Assembly: GCA_037176705.1 (NCBI GenBank)
Contig: CM073886.1
Span: forward strand, 127,378,001 to 127,442,000
Reading direction: 5' to 3'
From: Molossus alvarezi
Taxonomy: Eukaryota; Chordata; Mammalia; Chiroptera; Molossidae
DNA: 64,000 nucleotides
The notes under the pieces were generated by a model that worked only from the letters and a program-made list of their open reading frames with translations, was not told the origin of the DNA and did not search any database. This document shows, piece by piece, positions 21,051 through 32,492 of this stretch (position 1 is its first letter; the number at the start of each line of letters is the position of its first letter). The position numbers and the translations under genes were made by a program.

Positions 21051-23639
21051 AACCCCAAACTGAAAATGTTCTTATAATTTAGCAAAAAGAATCGTTAGTG
21101 ACATTGGGCGGAGTCCTCTGGATGCATGAATGCCTCTGAGTTGAGGAGTCAGCGAAGGCGAGGAAGGAGAAACAGCACGTTGGCACTTTGGGAGCAAATT
21201 GGGTTGATTTTTACCTTTCGGTCATGTTCTCACCTTTATTTAACTTACTGTATTTATGTACCTTTGGTCCCTGACCTCAAACTCATCACCCTTTTCTCTC
21301 ACATTGGCCAACAGTCTTACGAATTTGGTTTGCATCATCCATTCCAAAGTTTTGTACTTTTAATCATCAATACGTTTATTCATGAAAAACACATATGACT
21401 TTTTTTTTTTTAAATAATTATCTGAATGCTATTGTGCTACCCATATTCTTCTGCTTTTTGAATTTTTTACCCAACTACTCAACACTATATTCTTCAACTT
21501 GAACCATGTAGACCAACTTAGTTTCTTTTCTTGCTGTACACTATTCTGTTCATCTGAGGCATTTAGATGTTTTTCTAACATGGAAATTTAGTTTTTTCTC
21601 AAGCCTTTGATATAATAAATGATGGTGTTTTAAACACTATCTTATGTGTATTTTGTACTTAGTACAGGAATTTTGCTGCGGTTTATGCATAAGAGTGAAT
21701 TTATTGAATTATAGAGTACTCACAGACTGAGCTTCAGAGTGTTGCTGTTACCCTGCAGAATGGCTGAGCAGGTTGCATTCTTGCCAGCTGTGCAGAGGGC
21801 TCAACATGTCCTCATGTTCTCCAACATTTGATTCTGATGTTTTGATTTGGGTCATTTAGTTTCTTTGATTTATAAAGATATTATAATGGTGAATATCATG
21901 GAAGTAAGGGATTAGCTCTACTTGGTAAAATTTAAGGAAAAAAGGAATATATCTGTGATTAAGTCTCAGGTATTTTATAATAAAATTATTAAATTATGGC
22001 CAATTTTTCATGGTAGCCCACCTCTCTTTTTGCTTGCATTCCTGTTCCTCCTCATTAATTTTATGTGCTGAAAGAATCCAAGAACTAAATAAAATATTTA
22101 TTGTCATAGTCATAAAAATATATTCTCTACAACCTAAATAAACAATCACAAGTTAATAGTAGGTTATTTGTATAATTGTAAGAGTGATATGAAACTCTTA
22201 GTGCTTTCAAGGTCTAATTCCAGTTGCCTTTCTGCTAAGGTTTTGAGTTGGCTGAGAAAACTTCCTGAAATTCTGGGAGCACTTTGAAATGATGATAAGG
22301 TTTTGAGTCACCCAGTTCCAGGGTAGTCGTAGAATTAAGAAAAGTGAATATATAATTTATATTCTTATTCCATATTTATATGTGTTGCATTATAATACAA
22401 AATATTTAGTTTGTATTTATATTAGAATTTATGATAACTCTATAACCCCATCTTCTCTTTCCATTAGCTATGGATGGACTTATTTCCAAAGTACTTCCAT
22501 CCTGCTTAAATTCCCCATCTCTCAGAAGGCTGTTGCAGTTTACCCACTCAAATTCAGATATTTCCACTGCAGGCAACATTTCAAAGAACTCTTGAAATAG
22601 TAAATTTAGACTACAAGTGATTATTGAAAGCAAGCACATATAACTCACAGAGATAGCTCTAAGGGACTCACACGACTATGGGTTGCTTAGCCACCACTCT
22701 CTCCTCACTAGGGATTTGTGATATTTGATAGTTTAGAGAATTATCATTTTATTTTCTGACTATTTGGTCTTGATTCTCATTTTTTTTAAAATTTAATTTT
22801 ATTTATTTTTTTACATCTCATTAAGCCTGTTTACTGGGGAAATAATGATCTTTTAGGTTCTTTTAACTTGTAAGAAACAGACATGCTCAGATTACCTTAG
22901 TGGAGTTTATTGTATCAACACCCTGGGAAATAAGGAAGCAAGAAAGTTTCAACCCCCAAACATTCAGACTTCCATCTATTTTAGGGTACAGTTGTTAATT
23001 GCACTGACATTCTGAGACTCAGAACCCAGAACATCTTTCTTTGTTCCTTATTCTGTGTCACCAGTAGGTTGACCTTATTTACAATTTGTGCACCTACTGC
23101 TCCTGATACTTCTCCCTGACCCCGTCTTTGTAAACATCAAGTTCAAACCTTCCCCCAAAAGGGTGGTATGGTTAATGATCAATTTTGGTGTGCTCCTCCA
23201 ACCCCTACTAGACTGTTATCATATGAGATTACTTCTAAATAGCTGTATCGAGGTCAACTACGCATTCCTGGTCCAAACATTGTGATCAGGCTATCAGGAC
23301 ACCTTACGTGTGACTACAGTAGTATGTGGGCATGGAAGGACTTGAAGACTTCCTTACAATGGTCAATATAATTAGAACATATGTTGCTTGACCAGAAAAA
23401 TACAAATCACATCTGACTATTTTGTTAAGCATGTAGGAGAGATTTACCTACTTCATCTGTAGGCATTTCTGTGTCTGAGATGACTGTTTTTTAAGGGTTT
23501 TCCTGGAAGCTAGTGTAACCAACTTGTCCTGGGTGTTTCTGGGTTTGAAAGTCCATCCTCCTGGGAAATTCCTCAGCTAGGCAAACTGGGAGGATGGGTC
23601 ACCCTGAAGCCTTATTCTGTTTGTTTTCTTCTTTTTCCT
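21051..23639. other. No gene recognised (about 2.6 kb)
   Basis: AT-rich sequence with no repeat family I can name confidently. 21400-21900 resembles an old LINE-1 stretch ('ttcttgctgtacactattctg') but weakly. Frames such as 22382-22600 and 22406-22648 overlap on opposite strands and look random. Confidence 0.45.
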
Positions 23640-23936
23640 TCCACAAATATTTACTGAATGCCTGTTACATCAATCTCTGTGCTAGGTGGTGAAGAAATAT
23701 AAGTGGTGAGAAAATAATGGTGAATGTGACAAAACATAGTTCATCTTCTTTTTGACTTACAATCCATGGTGGTAGACAGAACCTGAACAAGTAATTCTAA
23801 GTGTGATGAGTTAGTGGAAAGGCAAAATATAGGATATCCTGGAAAAGAGTGATGGGATCTACATTTGGCTTAGTGGGTAGTAAAAAAAACAACTGAGAAC
23901 AAGAGAGAGAAGCTCTCCTTCTCAGATTGCCTTCAA

Positions 23937-23985
<49 letters not shown>

Positions 23986-24350
23986 GTCTTGCAGGAGGGT
24001 TGGGGGAGATCATCAACAAGTGAACAAAGCAAGTGCTCTGAAGAAAATAAAACCAGGTGATGAGACAATGACTTGGCAAGAGGTCAGCTTGTCAGGGAAA
24101 TTCTCTTTGAGAAGGTGACATTTTGGCCAAGACTTGCAAAGCAAGAAGGAGGTAGGCCTTCATAGCCATGGGAATAGAAATGAGGCGCGTGTCACTGGGG
24201 TTACAATAATGAGTGATAGGAGAGGAGGCCAGAGAAGCAGGCCAAGTCCAGATCACATAGGGTATTGGGTTTTGTAGGTGATGGAAGAAATTTTATTCAA
24301 GGGCTAATGGGTTTGGTTTTATATGACCTGATCTCGATTCAAGGCGTAGT
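23640..24350 (-). mobile_element. L2 LINE 3' end and body, split by a microsatellite
   Basis: First the reverse L2 3' end ('ccacaaatatttactgaatgcctg', 'gtgctaggtggtgaag'), then after the GT repeat 'ggccagagaagcaggccaag', 'tattgggttttgtaggtgatgg' and 'tttatatgacctgatct', which fit the reverse L2 body upstream of that end. One old element is the simplest reading. Confidence 0.65.
23939..23984. repeat. (GT)n microsatellite, about 23 units
   Basis: An uninterrupted GT run. The cysteine/valine-rich frame across it (23927-24118) is an artefact of the repeat. Confidence 0.95.
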
Positions 24351-24850
24351 TTTCTTCTTGAGTAAGATGATTAAAGTTTAGAGTAATATCAACTTTAGTA
24401 TTTGAGAGAGATTAGGAGGTTAATAGTGTCATTCAAGGTCATAGATAATTTAAGAAGTGATAGCTTATGGAGAAAAATTGCTTCACACTCAAGATAATAA
24501 GTTAAGAGCTGTAATGAAGCATACAAATTGCTGGCTAATAATTTTAATTTAAGGCTAATCTTTAAACTAATATTTGGAAGCCACTGTTCACTTGTACCAG
24601 TGGTTGAAGAGATGTGATCATATTAATTTCCCAGAGCCATGAGTACAAAGAAAATATGAGAGAACATAGGATTATGTGAGAAGAAAGTCCAATTTTACTG
24701 TATCAAATTTTGAACCTTGGTTTTGAGGCATTTATAATGGTAAAAATGTCTTGAGCTCAGCAAATAAATGTTCAATAACAGTTCACTTAGTTAAGACAGG
24801 CTTTCAAGACATATTTGACTGTGAATAACCCTTGCCTCAGGGAAGATAAC
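24351..24850. other. No gene recognised
   Basis: AT-rich, unidentified. Confidence 0.5.
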
Positions 24851-24869
24851 CCAGTTTTCAAACTTTTAA

Positions 24870-25081
24870 TTTTTTTTCCCTTTGTTGATTTTAGAGAGAG
24901 AGGAGAAGAGAGGGAGAGAGAGATAGAAACATCGATGAGAGAGAGCATCTACTGGCTGCCTCCTGCATTCCCCTCACTGGGGATTTAGCCCACAACCTGG
25001 GCATGTGCCCTGACTGAGAATCAAACCAACGACCTCTTGGTGCTCGGGTGGAGGCTCAACCACTGAGCCAAACTAGCCAGG
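24870..25081 (-). mobile_element. VES-type SINE, type B
   Basis: Minus-strand copy, head ending 'actagccaggc' at about 25081. Flanks 'ccagttttcaaacttttaa' (24851-24869) and 'ccagttcccaaacttttaa' (25082-25100) match at 17 of 19 positions: an aged TSD. Confidence 0.93.
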
Positions 25082-25100
25082 CCAGTTCCCAAACTTTTAA

Positions 25101-25986
25101 AGTGATGCTAATTGTCCATGGAAACTCACACTTCAATTTTAACTTGGGCACGTCCACAAAATAGATGACTAGATGGTATTCTTTCAGAATGGGAGATTTC
25201 TGGATGAGGTTTTAGAGAACACAGGCAGATTATGAATTCTATGGAAACAGACAACAAACACAAGTATAATCTGGTTCAGTTTGCTGCTTTTCTTTAGTCT
25301 ATTTTTGGTGAAAAATTAAGTCCTTTTAACAACAAAAATAATCAGAACAATTGGTAGTATCTTACATTTTACACGCCCATGAATCAGAAAGACCCAGCTG
25401 ATGCTCAGCTCATCCTTCAGAGAAGCAGTTGAGTATGAAGCAAGGGCAGAAAGAGGAGGGACCAGTGAAGAGCTGAGTACTAGGAGTCCCAGAGTATGTG
25501 GAACTGTTCTAAGATGACCTTTAGACATTACTTTGAGAGCAAGGAATGGAGTATGGCCAGTATAAGCTAGAGTAGTCCCAGAGAGAAGAACCTCCCTGTT
25601 TCCCATGCTGTGATAACAAGGGCTCTGAGCTCACTACGGTAGATAGGAATTCTGTGCACAGATGAGATAGGGGCATGGTCACCTAACTTTCACAAAACCT
25701 CAGAGACAGTAAACATGAGCACTCGAGCTCTAGCAATCATGTGTTCCTGATATTCTAGCAGAGTCATGATTTCAGATTTCTGCCCAGTGATACTACAGAA
25801 CACTTCTGTTTGTGAAACCATGTGTCTCAGTTTGCTAGAAGCCGTGTGTTTTGGGTCCTGCCTTCCTTTCACTATACTTACCACGTTGTTACCCAGAGGA
25901 AGTCTGTCAGGCTCTGTTACTTTGATGCATATTATTCCATGAGAGGTTTACCCAGCAGATCTAACAGGGTTATGAAATTATTCAAA
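25101..25986. other. No gene recognised
   Basis: Mixed sequence. Short frames at 25316-25606, 25690-25884 and 25822-26127 show no known domain, and the last runs into SINE and LINE-1 sequence. Confidence 0.45.
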
Positions 25987-26042
25987 CTGGGACCTCTCAG
26001 TCCATGGGATAATGCTCAATCCGCTGAACCACACTGGCCGGC
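25987..26042 (-). mobile_element. VES-type SINE, head-only fragment
   Basis: Only the head half remains: 'gacctctcagtccatgggat...ccgctgaaccacactggccggc'. It abuts an old LINE-1 3' UTR. There is no tail or TSD, so it is probably the remains of a copy cut by a deletion. Confidence 0.75.
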
Positions 26043-26049
26043 TATATTA

Positions 26050-26505
26050 TATTTTAAAATTGTATTTGTAGTTACAGTTGACATTAAATATTTTATATTA
26101 GTTTCAAGTGTACAGCATAGTGGTTAGACAAATTATCTGATTTACAACATGATCCCTTGATAATTCAAGTACCCACTTGGCCCCATACATAGTTATTACA
26201 ATATTGTTGACCATATTCCCTATTCTGAACTTTACATCCTCATGACTATTTTGTAACTACTGATTTGTACTTCTTAATCCCTTTACCTTTTTCACCCAGT
26301 TCACCAACCCTCATCCCATCTGGCAATCATCAGTTTGTTTTCTGCATCTATGAGTCTGTTTCTGTTTTGTTTGTTCATTTGGTTTGTTGTTTGAATTCCA
26401 CATATACCTGAAATCATATGGTATTTGTCTTTCTCTGTTTGATTTGTTTCACTGATCATAATACCCTCTAGGTCCATCTATACTGTCACAAATGATAAGA
26501 TTTCT
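26050..26505 (-). mobile_element. Old LINE-1 3' end (L1MA-like), minus strand
   Basis: Reads 'gtagttacagttgacatta', 'gtttcaagtgtacagcatag', 'ctatgagtctgtttctg', 'catatggtatttgtctttctc': reverse complement of an old LINE-1 3' UTR and ORF2 end. It stops where the twin-primed LINE-1 begins. Confidence 0.85.
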
Positions 26506-27098
26506 TTTTTTAAAAAAATTTTTATGAGCACTCTATATGTATTGGAAATTAACCCCTTATCTGATATATCATTGGCAATTATGCTCTCCCATACAGTGGG
26601 TAGCCTTTCCGTTTTGATGATTGTATCTTTCGCTGTGCAGAAGCTTTTGAGTTTGATGTAGTCCCATGTGTTCATTTTCTCCTTTGTTTCTATTGCCTTA
26701 GGTGATGTGTCAGTAAAAATTCTGCTGCGTATGATGTCTGAAATTTTGTTGCTCACAGTCTTCTCTAGGATTTTTATGGATTCATGAGTTACATTTAAGT
26801 CTTTTATCTATTTTGAGTTTATTCTGGTGTAGGGTGTAAGTTGATGGTCTAGTTTCATTTTTCTGTAGGTAGCTGTCCAATTTTCCCAGCACCATTTATT
26901 AAAGAGGCTGTCCTTACTCCACCGTATGCTTTTGCCACCTTTGTCAAATATTAATTGAGCATATTGCCTTGGGTCCATTTCTGGGTTCTCTGTTCTGTTC
27001 CACTGGTCTATATACCTGTTCTTGTGCCAGTACCAGGCTGTTTTGATTACAGTGGCTTTGTAGTATAACCTGAAATCTGGTATTGTGATCCCTCCAAC
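26478..27098 (-). pseudogene. LINE-1 ORF2 fragment, inverted part
   Basis: Minus-strand frames at 26808-27098 and about 26500-26756 translate to the ORF2 region downstream of the reverse transcriptase. Visible blocks are [54 protein letters not shown] and, after a frame break near 26790, WDYIKLKSFCTAKDTI. One frame break lies between the two halves. The most N-terminal residues of the long frame (27098-27194) belong to the opposite part of the insertion and are a chance extension. Confidence 0.88.
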
Positions 27099-27945
27099 TT
27101 TGAATAGACACCTCTCCAAACAGGACATACAAATGGCTAAGAAACATATGAAGAAATGCTCATCATCACTAATCATCAGAGAGATGCAAATCAAAACAAC
27201 AATGAGGTATCACCTCACACCTGTCAGAATGGCCGCCATCAACAAATCATCAAACAACAAGTGTTGGCGAGGGTGTGGAGAAAAGGGGACTCTAGTGCAC
27301 TGCTGGTGGGAATGCAGACTGGTGCAGCCACTATGGAAAACAATATGGTGTCACCTCAAAAAATTAAAAATTGATCATCCATTTGACCCAGTGATCCCAC
27401 TTCTAGGAATATACCCTAAGAAGCATAAAACATCAATCAGAAAGAATATATGTACCCTCATCTTTGTAGCAGCACTATTTACAATTGCTAAGATCTGGAA
27501 ACAGCCCAAGTGTCCATCAGTAGACGAATGGATAAAAAAGCAGTGGTACATATACACAATGGAGTACTACGCAGCGGTAAGAAAGAAAGATCTCTTATCC
27601 TTTGAGACTACATGGAGGGACCTGGAAAGTATCATCCTAAGTGAAACAAGCCAAACAGAGAAAGACAAATTTCATATGATCTCACTTGTTTGTGGAATAT
27701 AATGAACATAACAGTTTGAGGAATGGGGTAGTCCCAGAGACGCGAAAGTAGGGTACAGACTGACAATCCCCTAAAAAGTGGGGAGGTGGGGGAGGGATGA
27801 ACCACAGAACTTATACGCATGTATGCATGAACAGTGGACATGGACAACAATCTGGGGAAGGGGCAGGGAGGGAAGGGGAGGGGGGAATCAGTGGAGGAAA
27901 AAAGGAGAAACATCTGTAACAAAAATTAATCAATAAAAAAAAAAA
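26508..27945 (+). mobile_element. Young LINE-1 insertion with 5' inversion (copy C, twin-primed)
   Basis: Two parts of one LINE-1 lie head to head. 26508-27098 is ORF2 sequence on the minus strand; 27104-27945 continues on the plus strand with the ORF2 end, 3' UTR and poly(A). In LINE-1 order the outer left end (26515, 'gagtgctcataaa' on the minus strand) lies just before the start of the plus part ('agacacctctccaaa'), which is the geometry of twin priming. The inner junction at 27098-27104 has a few shared bases. The 3' UTR holds a 41-bp segment (27723-27763) absent from copies A and B. I could not find a clear TSD. Confidence 0.88.
27104..27702 (+). pseudogene. LINE-1 ORF2 C-terminal fragment, plus part
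   Basis: About 200 residues in one open frame to the natural ORF2 stop. It begins with [20 protein letters not shown], and continues with [19 protein letters not shown], the CWRGCG...HCWWEC cysteine-rich part, [17 protein letters not shown] and YTMEYYAA. It extends about 45 residues further N-terminal than copy B. The first Met of the frame (27085) lies in the inverted part and is not a real start. Confidence 0.92.
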
Positions 27946-27979
27946 ATTATTTATTCATTGTTTTGACCAGCCATTGTTA

Positions 27980-28905
27980 ATTTATTTTTGTTACAGATAT
28001 TTCTCCTTTTTCCCCACGGACACCCTCCTCCCTATCCCACCCCCCCCCAAGCATTGTTGTCTATGTCCTTTGGTTACCCACACATGCTATACATAAGTTG
28101 TTTGGTTTATCTCCTCCCTCCCCCTGCCCCTCTCCTTTGAGGTTTGTCAGTCTGAACTGGATTTTATTCTTTTTTTATGGCTGAGTAATACTCCATTGTA
28201 TATATGTACCACCACTTTTTTATCCACTTGTCTAATGATAAGTTCTTTGGTTGCTTCCATATCTTGGCTACTGTAAATAACTCTGCAATGAACTTAGGGG
28301 TGCATATGCCTTTTCAAATTAGTGTTTTGGGTTTATTCAGATATATACTCAGAAGTGGAATCACTGGGTTATAAGGCAGTTCCATTTTTGATTTTGTAAG
28401 GACCCTCCATACTATTTCCCACTGTGACTACACCGATTTTCATTCCTACCAATACTGCATGAAGGTTCCCTTTTCTCCACATCCTAACCAACACTTGTTA
28501 ATTTATTGACGGTGGCCATTCCGACAGGTGTAAAGTGATACGTTATTTTGGCATTAATTTGCATTTCTCTGATGATTAGTAACATTGTGCATCTTTTCAT
28601 ATGTCCATTGGTCATCTGTATGTCCTTTTTGTAGGAATGTCTATTCAGATCCTCTGCTCACTTTTTAATTGGATTGTTTCTTCTTTTGATGTTGGGTATT
28701 GTAAGTTATTTGTAAATTTTGGATATTAACCCCTCATTGGATGTATTCTTGGCGAATATCTTCTATTCAGTAGGTCATGTTTTCACTTTGGTGATGGTTT
28801 CCTTTGCTGTGCAAAAATATTTTAGTTTGCTGTAGTTCAATTGTTTTCTTTTGTCTCTTTTGTCCAAGGAGATAGATCAGCAAAAATATTGTGAAGCAAA
28901 GCATC
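27980..28905 (-). mobile_element. Bat-type LINE-1 3' UTR and ORF2 end, older copy, minus strand
   Basis: 27980-28165 is the reverse complement of a 3' UTR related to copies A-C ('tgttacagatatttctcctt', a C-rich run, 'ttgtctatgtcctttgg', 'gtttgtcagtctgaac'). 28166-28905 continues into the ORF2 end ('tggctgagtaatactccatt', 'gcatttctctgatgattagt', 'gctgtgcaaaaatattttag'). It has many stops. A poly(C)-like run lies at 28041-28049. Confidence 0.85.
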
Positions 28906-29433
28906 TTGACTGGTGAGATATTCAAATAGGTACAGACTATATTTGTGAATAGTAAGGGGTGGCCTGTTTTGGATATAGGTAATATGCAAAGTGAAGATGC
29001 TGATTTATGAATAGTAAAAGCCTCTGAAAGTTTAATACTTTCTAACTAAAGAGAAGATTAGTGGATATACTCTCTGACCTTAAATATAAGTCTTCTAAAG
29101 AATGTCTTATCAATTTACTTTCCATGGGAAGCACAGGGTATTGTGTAAACTGGTGATAATTAGAAAAATAGGTCTTGTAAAGAATCTCTAATTTATAGGT
29201 GGTTGTTGTTTTTTTTTTGCTGGACAACAGATGGTTGAGTTTTTAGAAAACACATATTGCATATTTTACTAGATAATGTAGTGGATTGAAAATAATTTCA
29301 GAGGTGCTTCTGCCCTCAAGAAGTTTATAGTCAAGTAATAAAAGACGTAAATATAAACACTGATCAGTCTCTCTTATCTCCCTTTACTTCCTGTCTTTTA
29401 TGTAATTTAAGCAAATTATATTATTCCAATTTC
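28906..29433. other. No gene recognised
   Basis: AT-rich. 29240-29370 may include an old L2 or MIR ('ttgccctcaagaagtttatagtc' in part), not certain. Confidence 0.4.
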
Positions 29434-29520
29434 CACAAAATACTAAACCACATGTAAACCTCCTTGTCTTATTTACACAAAAATACTAAACCACATGTAA
29501 ACCTCCTTGTCTTATTTACA
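29434..29520. repeat. Tandem duplication, two 43-44-bp copies
   Basis: 'actaaaccacatgtaaacct' followed by 'ccttgtcttatttaca' occurs twice, offset by 43 bases, with one extra A in the second copy. The second copy abuts a SINE. Confidence 0.92.
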
Positions 29521-29521
29521 C

Positions 29522-29778
29522 ATTTTTTTTTTTTATCCTCATCATAGGATATTTTTCCATTATTTGCTCAGATAGAGTAGGAGGAATGGGGAGAGAAAGA
29601 GAGAGAGAGACAGAAAAACACCGACGTGAAAGGGACACATCGAGTGGCTGCCTTCTGCACAACCCAACCAGGGCCGGGGACAAGCTGCAACCAAGGTACA
29701 TGCCCTTAATGGGAACAGAACCCGGTCTCTCTGGACCACAGGCCAATGCTCTAACCGCTGAGCCAAACAGGCCAGGGC
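29522..29778 (-). mobile_element. VES-type SINE, full length, type A
   Basis: Minus-strand copy with head ending 'aacaggccagggc'. The flanks 'cacattt' at 29519-29525 and 29779-29785 are the likely (short) TSD. Confidence 0.9.
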
Positions 29779-29785
29779 CACATTT

Positions 29786-31013
29786 CTTACGTCTTAGATA
29801 ACAGCTCCTTTCCTAATCTCTGCATAGCCAAATTCTACCAATCTTTCTGACCCAATGTGTTGTTGTGTTTAGCTAAGTTGGAAGAAAGAACTTCAGACTT
29901 GAGAAAGTTGAGAAATCAGACATTGGGGCATTGGAATCCTCATTAGCTTGCATGTCAAAGTCACTGAGAAATGATTGATGGCAGGTAGAGAGAAGGACAG
30001 TGAGCATGGGGCAGATCAATGACAGGAGACAAGAGTGCTCCAGGCACTGTATTCGAGGGGAGAGCGGGGGAGGAAAAGGTGGCATAAATGGAGGGTTTCC
30101 CTGTAGACGAGGGAAGGCAACTGAGAGGGAGCTGTAGGGAAGTGGGTGGGGACAGTGTTTGGCAGGAAAGGGGAATTAACCCATCGGCTTTGTGGTACCT
30201 CCAGACGGTGGCCGGGTATGTTTAACAGCAGACGCGGAAAGACCAATCAGATTGAAGCCCGAGGCTGGTGAACGCTAGGACTCTGTTCCCGATCGAACAG
30301 GATTTGCACAGCACAGAACAGAGAGAGAGGGACAGACTGGACGGATGAGGTGTTGGCACTTGCAAACCCAGATGGAGTAGGGACAAGAGCGTGGAGGAAA
30401 TTGGGAAGATGGAGCCTTGTACTGAAGATGCTGAGAATGAACAGCAGGTCAGAAATGCAGCAGGAGACAGCTGCGGGGACGTTGTAAGACAAGGAAGAAG
30501 TGAATGAGCAAGAAGCTGAGGTTCTATTTTTAAGTATGATTATTTACTAGATTTGAAAACATTGGGTTGTGGATTTCAGTACCAACTCTATCAGCTAATA
30601 GAACTTCCGGGCTAGTAAATGAAAATGTTTAGGTCTATTTCTTAATGTGTAAACTGAGGATCGTGATTCTTGCCAGGCATTGCTCCCAAGTTATCTTAAG
30701 AGTTTTATTAAATATGACCATATTAAATATATATCTATTTCTTTAGGGGAAGGAATCTTATTTAAGTTAAATTACTTGGTAAACTAAATTGTTGCTTAAA
30801 TTCAACAATTTGATTCATTTTTTTCTTAGAGGAGTTAGAAGTTATCAGCCCAGAGTTCCAAGCAGAAGGATGATTATGTATCTGAAGGAATGTCTCCCTC
30901 CACTCAGGAAATCAGTATTTCCTTCTCAGGTAAATTTCATAGGCAAAATGGGGTTCAACGAACTTGCCACCAGGAACTGAATCTTGGAATCTCATGAAAG
31001 ATAGGAGGAGATT
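29786..31013. other. No gene recognised
   Basis: 29870-30520 is purine-rich on the plus strand, with minus-strand frames at 29873-30085, 30016-30246 and 30247-30492, none with a known domain. It may be an old L2 or LTR body, but I cannot place it. Confidence 0.4.
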
Positions 31014-31029
31014 AAAACTAGTGGGGTCT

Positions 31030-32476
31030 CTCCTGCACGTGTTGTGAGAGACTCAGCAGCAGTTTGCTGAAGTGTGGGTTCTGTAACAGGTCTTCTTCGC
31101 TCAGGGTACAAGGAGGAAGCTGTTTGCTGCACACTTGGGGTATTTCCATCCATTCTCCAGGTGAGCAGAAGTCCCCAGATGTCATCTGATGTTCTTATCT
31201 GTACACTAGGGGTGGCTGAAGCTCCCAGGACTGTGTGGAGTGAGCTGGGGACACCCAGGACCCCTCCCGCATCCGCCCGGAACTTCTCACGCGGCCTGGT
31301 CCCTGGCAAAGGCGTGGAAAGAAGTTCCACCACGTAAGACGACATGGTTGAGAGCTGGGATATTCCTGAGAGCCATCCAAGAGCTGCTTGTGGACTGCCT
31401 CGTGACGATCCGAGACACAAATTTAACTTCAGAGGACAAAGATCTCATGAGACCCTTGAACAGCGAGCGGCGACTTGTGACTCAACTGCCATAGCCCTTA
31501 GGTCCCAGCCAGGAGAGGGAGGTGCCTGCGAGGGCTGGAGAGGGCAGACCCGGAGCTCATGCTGTGCTCGGCGGAGTGTGTGGGTGACAGCTCGGCTCCC
31601 ACTCCAAGGAGGGGAGCAGCTCGGGAAGGAATGTTTTACTCTGCTTTGCCCCCATGACCCTACTTCCGATCCAGGCCATGAAACCCTGAAGGCAGCAAAG
31701 CTATGGAAACTGGCAGAGATCCTAGTGAGTGAGCAGCACCAGTGCCAGGATGCCCAGAGCCCGCAGAAGGAGCAGATGGCGCTGCTGGGAAGAAGAGCCC
31801 ACCTGCCCCCAGGTGCTTCTCCGCTGCCCGGCCTTACTGCACGGACTTCCCCAGGAGCCCTGGCTGAAGACAGCCTGAGCTAGACCTCCCCAGTGCCCGG
31901 TACCTGGGCATCAGGTGCAGTGCCATGGTCCTGACGCCGAGGACGGAAGAGCTAACTGTTTCGTGCGCCACGTCACTGCGGAGAAAGGGGAAGTTCATCG
32001 TCTCATTGGGGACCGTTTCGAGGGGCCATTAGGCTACAAGAACAGGACATGGAGAAGTCCCAGGGGGTCCTAAACACCTATGCGGTCCTTGGAGAGGATC
32101 TGACAGGCTGGTCAAGGAGTACAGCCAACTCAAGCAGGCAGAGGGGACAAGCGCTGGGCACTCCAGGAGCTGGACGAGGCCTACTGCTGACGTTGGCAGG
32201 ACAGGACGTGTGACTCGTGCACTGGTGCTGCCTCCTCTTCCTCCCGCTGAAAGGACCTGCGTCTGGGGCCGTCCTCACTCCGGGGAGTGTGGGGACACTT
32301 GCTGGAGACACCGTAGTCCTTCAGGGACCCTCCTGCTTTCTCTTCCCTGTTTACAATGAATGCCTCTCTTCTGGGAAATGTAGCCAATTTATATGATTTT
32401 ATGTAGAGCTGTTTTTCAGTGTCTGCCCTGCATGGTATCTGATCATCTCTGGAATGAAGTGATAATATATATAAAA
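31030..32476 (+). pseudogene. HAUS4P: HAUS4 processed pseudogene
   Basis: HAUS4 encodes a coiled-coil subunit of the augmin (HAUS) complex, which builds spindle microtubules from existing ones. The plus strand shows its parts in order but across changing frames: KAWKEV, KTTWLR, IQELLVD, DTNLTSEDK (31300-31470), then ETLEQR, CFTLLC, KAAKLWKLAEILVSEQHQCQ and QKEQM (31470-31790), VLLRC (31820), VHRLIGDRFEG (31990), and RLVKEYSQLKQAE ending at a stop at 32188-32190. There are no introns, there is a short A-run at 32472-32480, and a 16-bp flanking repeat (aaaactagtggggtct / aaaattagtggggtct, 31014-31029 and 32477-32492) differs at one base. These mark a LINE-1-mediated retrocopy. It has frameshifts, stops and deletions, so no HAUS4 protein can be made. 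The N-terminal part (31030-31300) is poorly recognisable. The symbol is descriptive. Confidence 0.88.
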
Positions 32477-32492
32477 AAAATTAGTGGGGTCT

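Noticed and set aside
23927..24118. Cys/Val-rich small protein
   Set aside because: Translation of a GT microsatellite.
27085..27702. Intact 205-residue protein
   Set aside because: It is a LINE-1 ORF2 tail whose first residues are read from the inverted part of the insertion.
31344..31883. Functional HAUS4-like gene
   Set aside because: The frame covers only the middle of HAUS4, with wrong-frame stretches on both sides and an internal region that does not match; frameshifts and stops follow.
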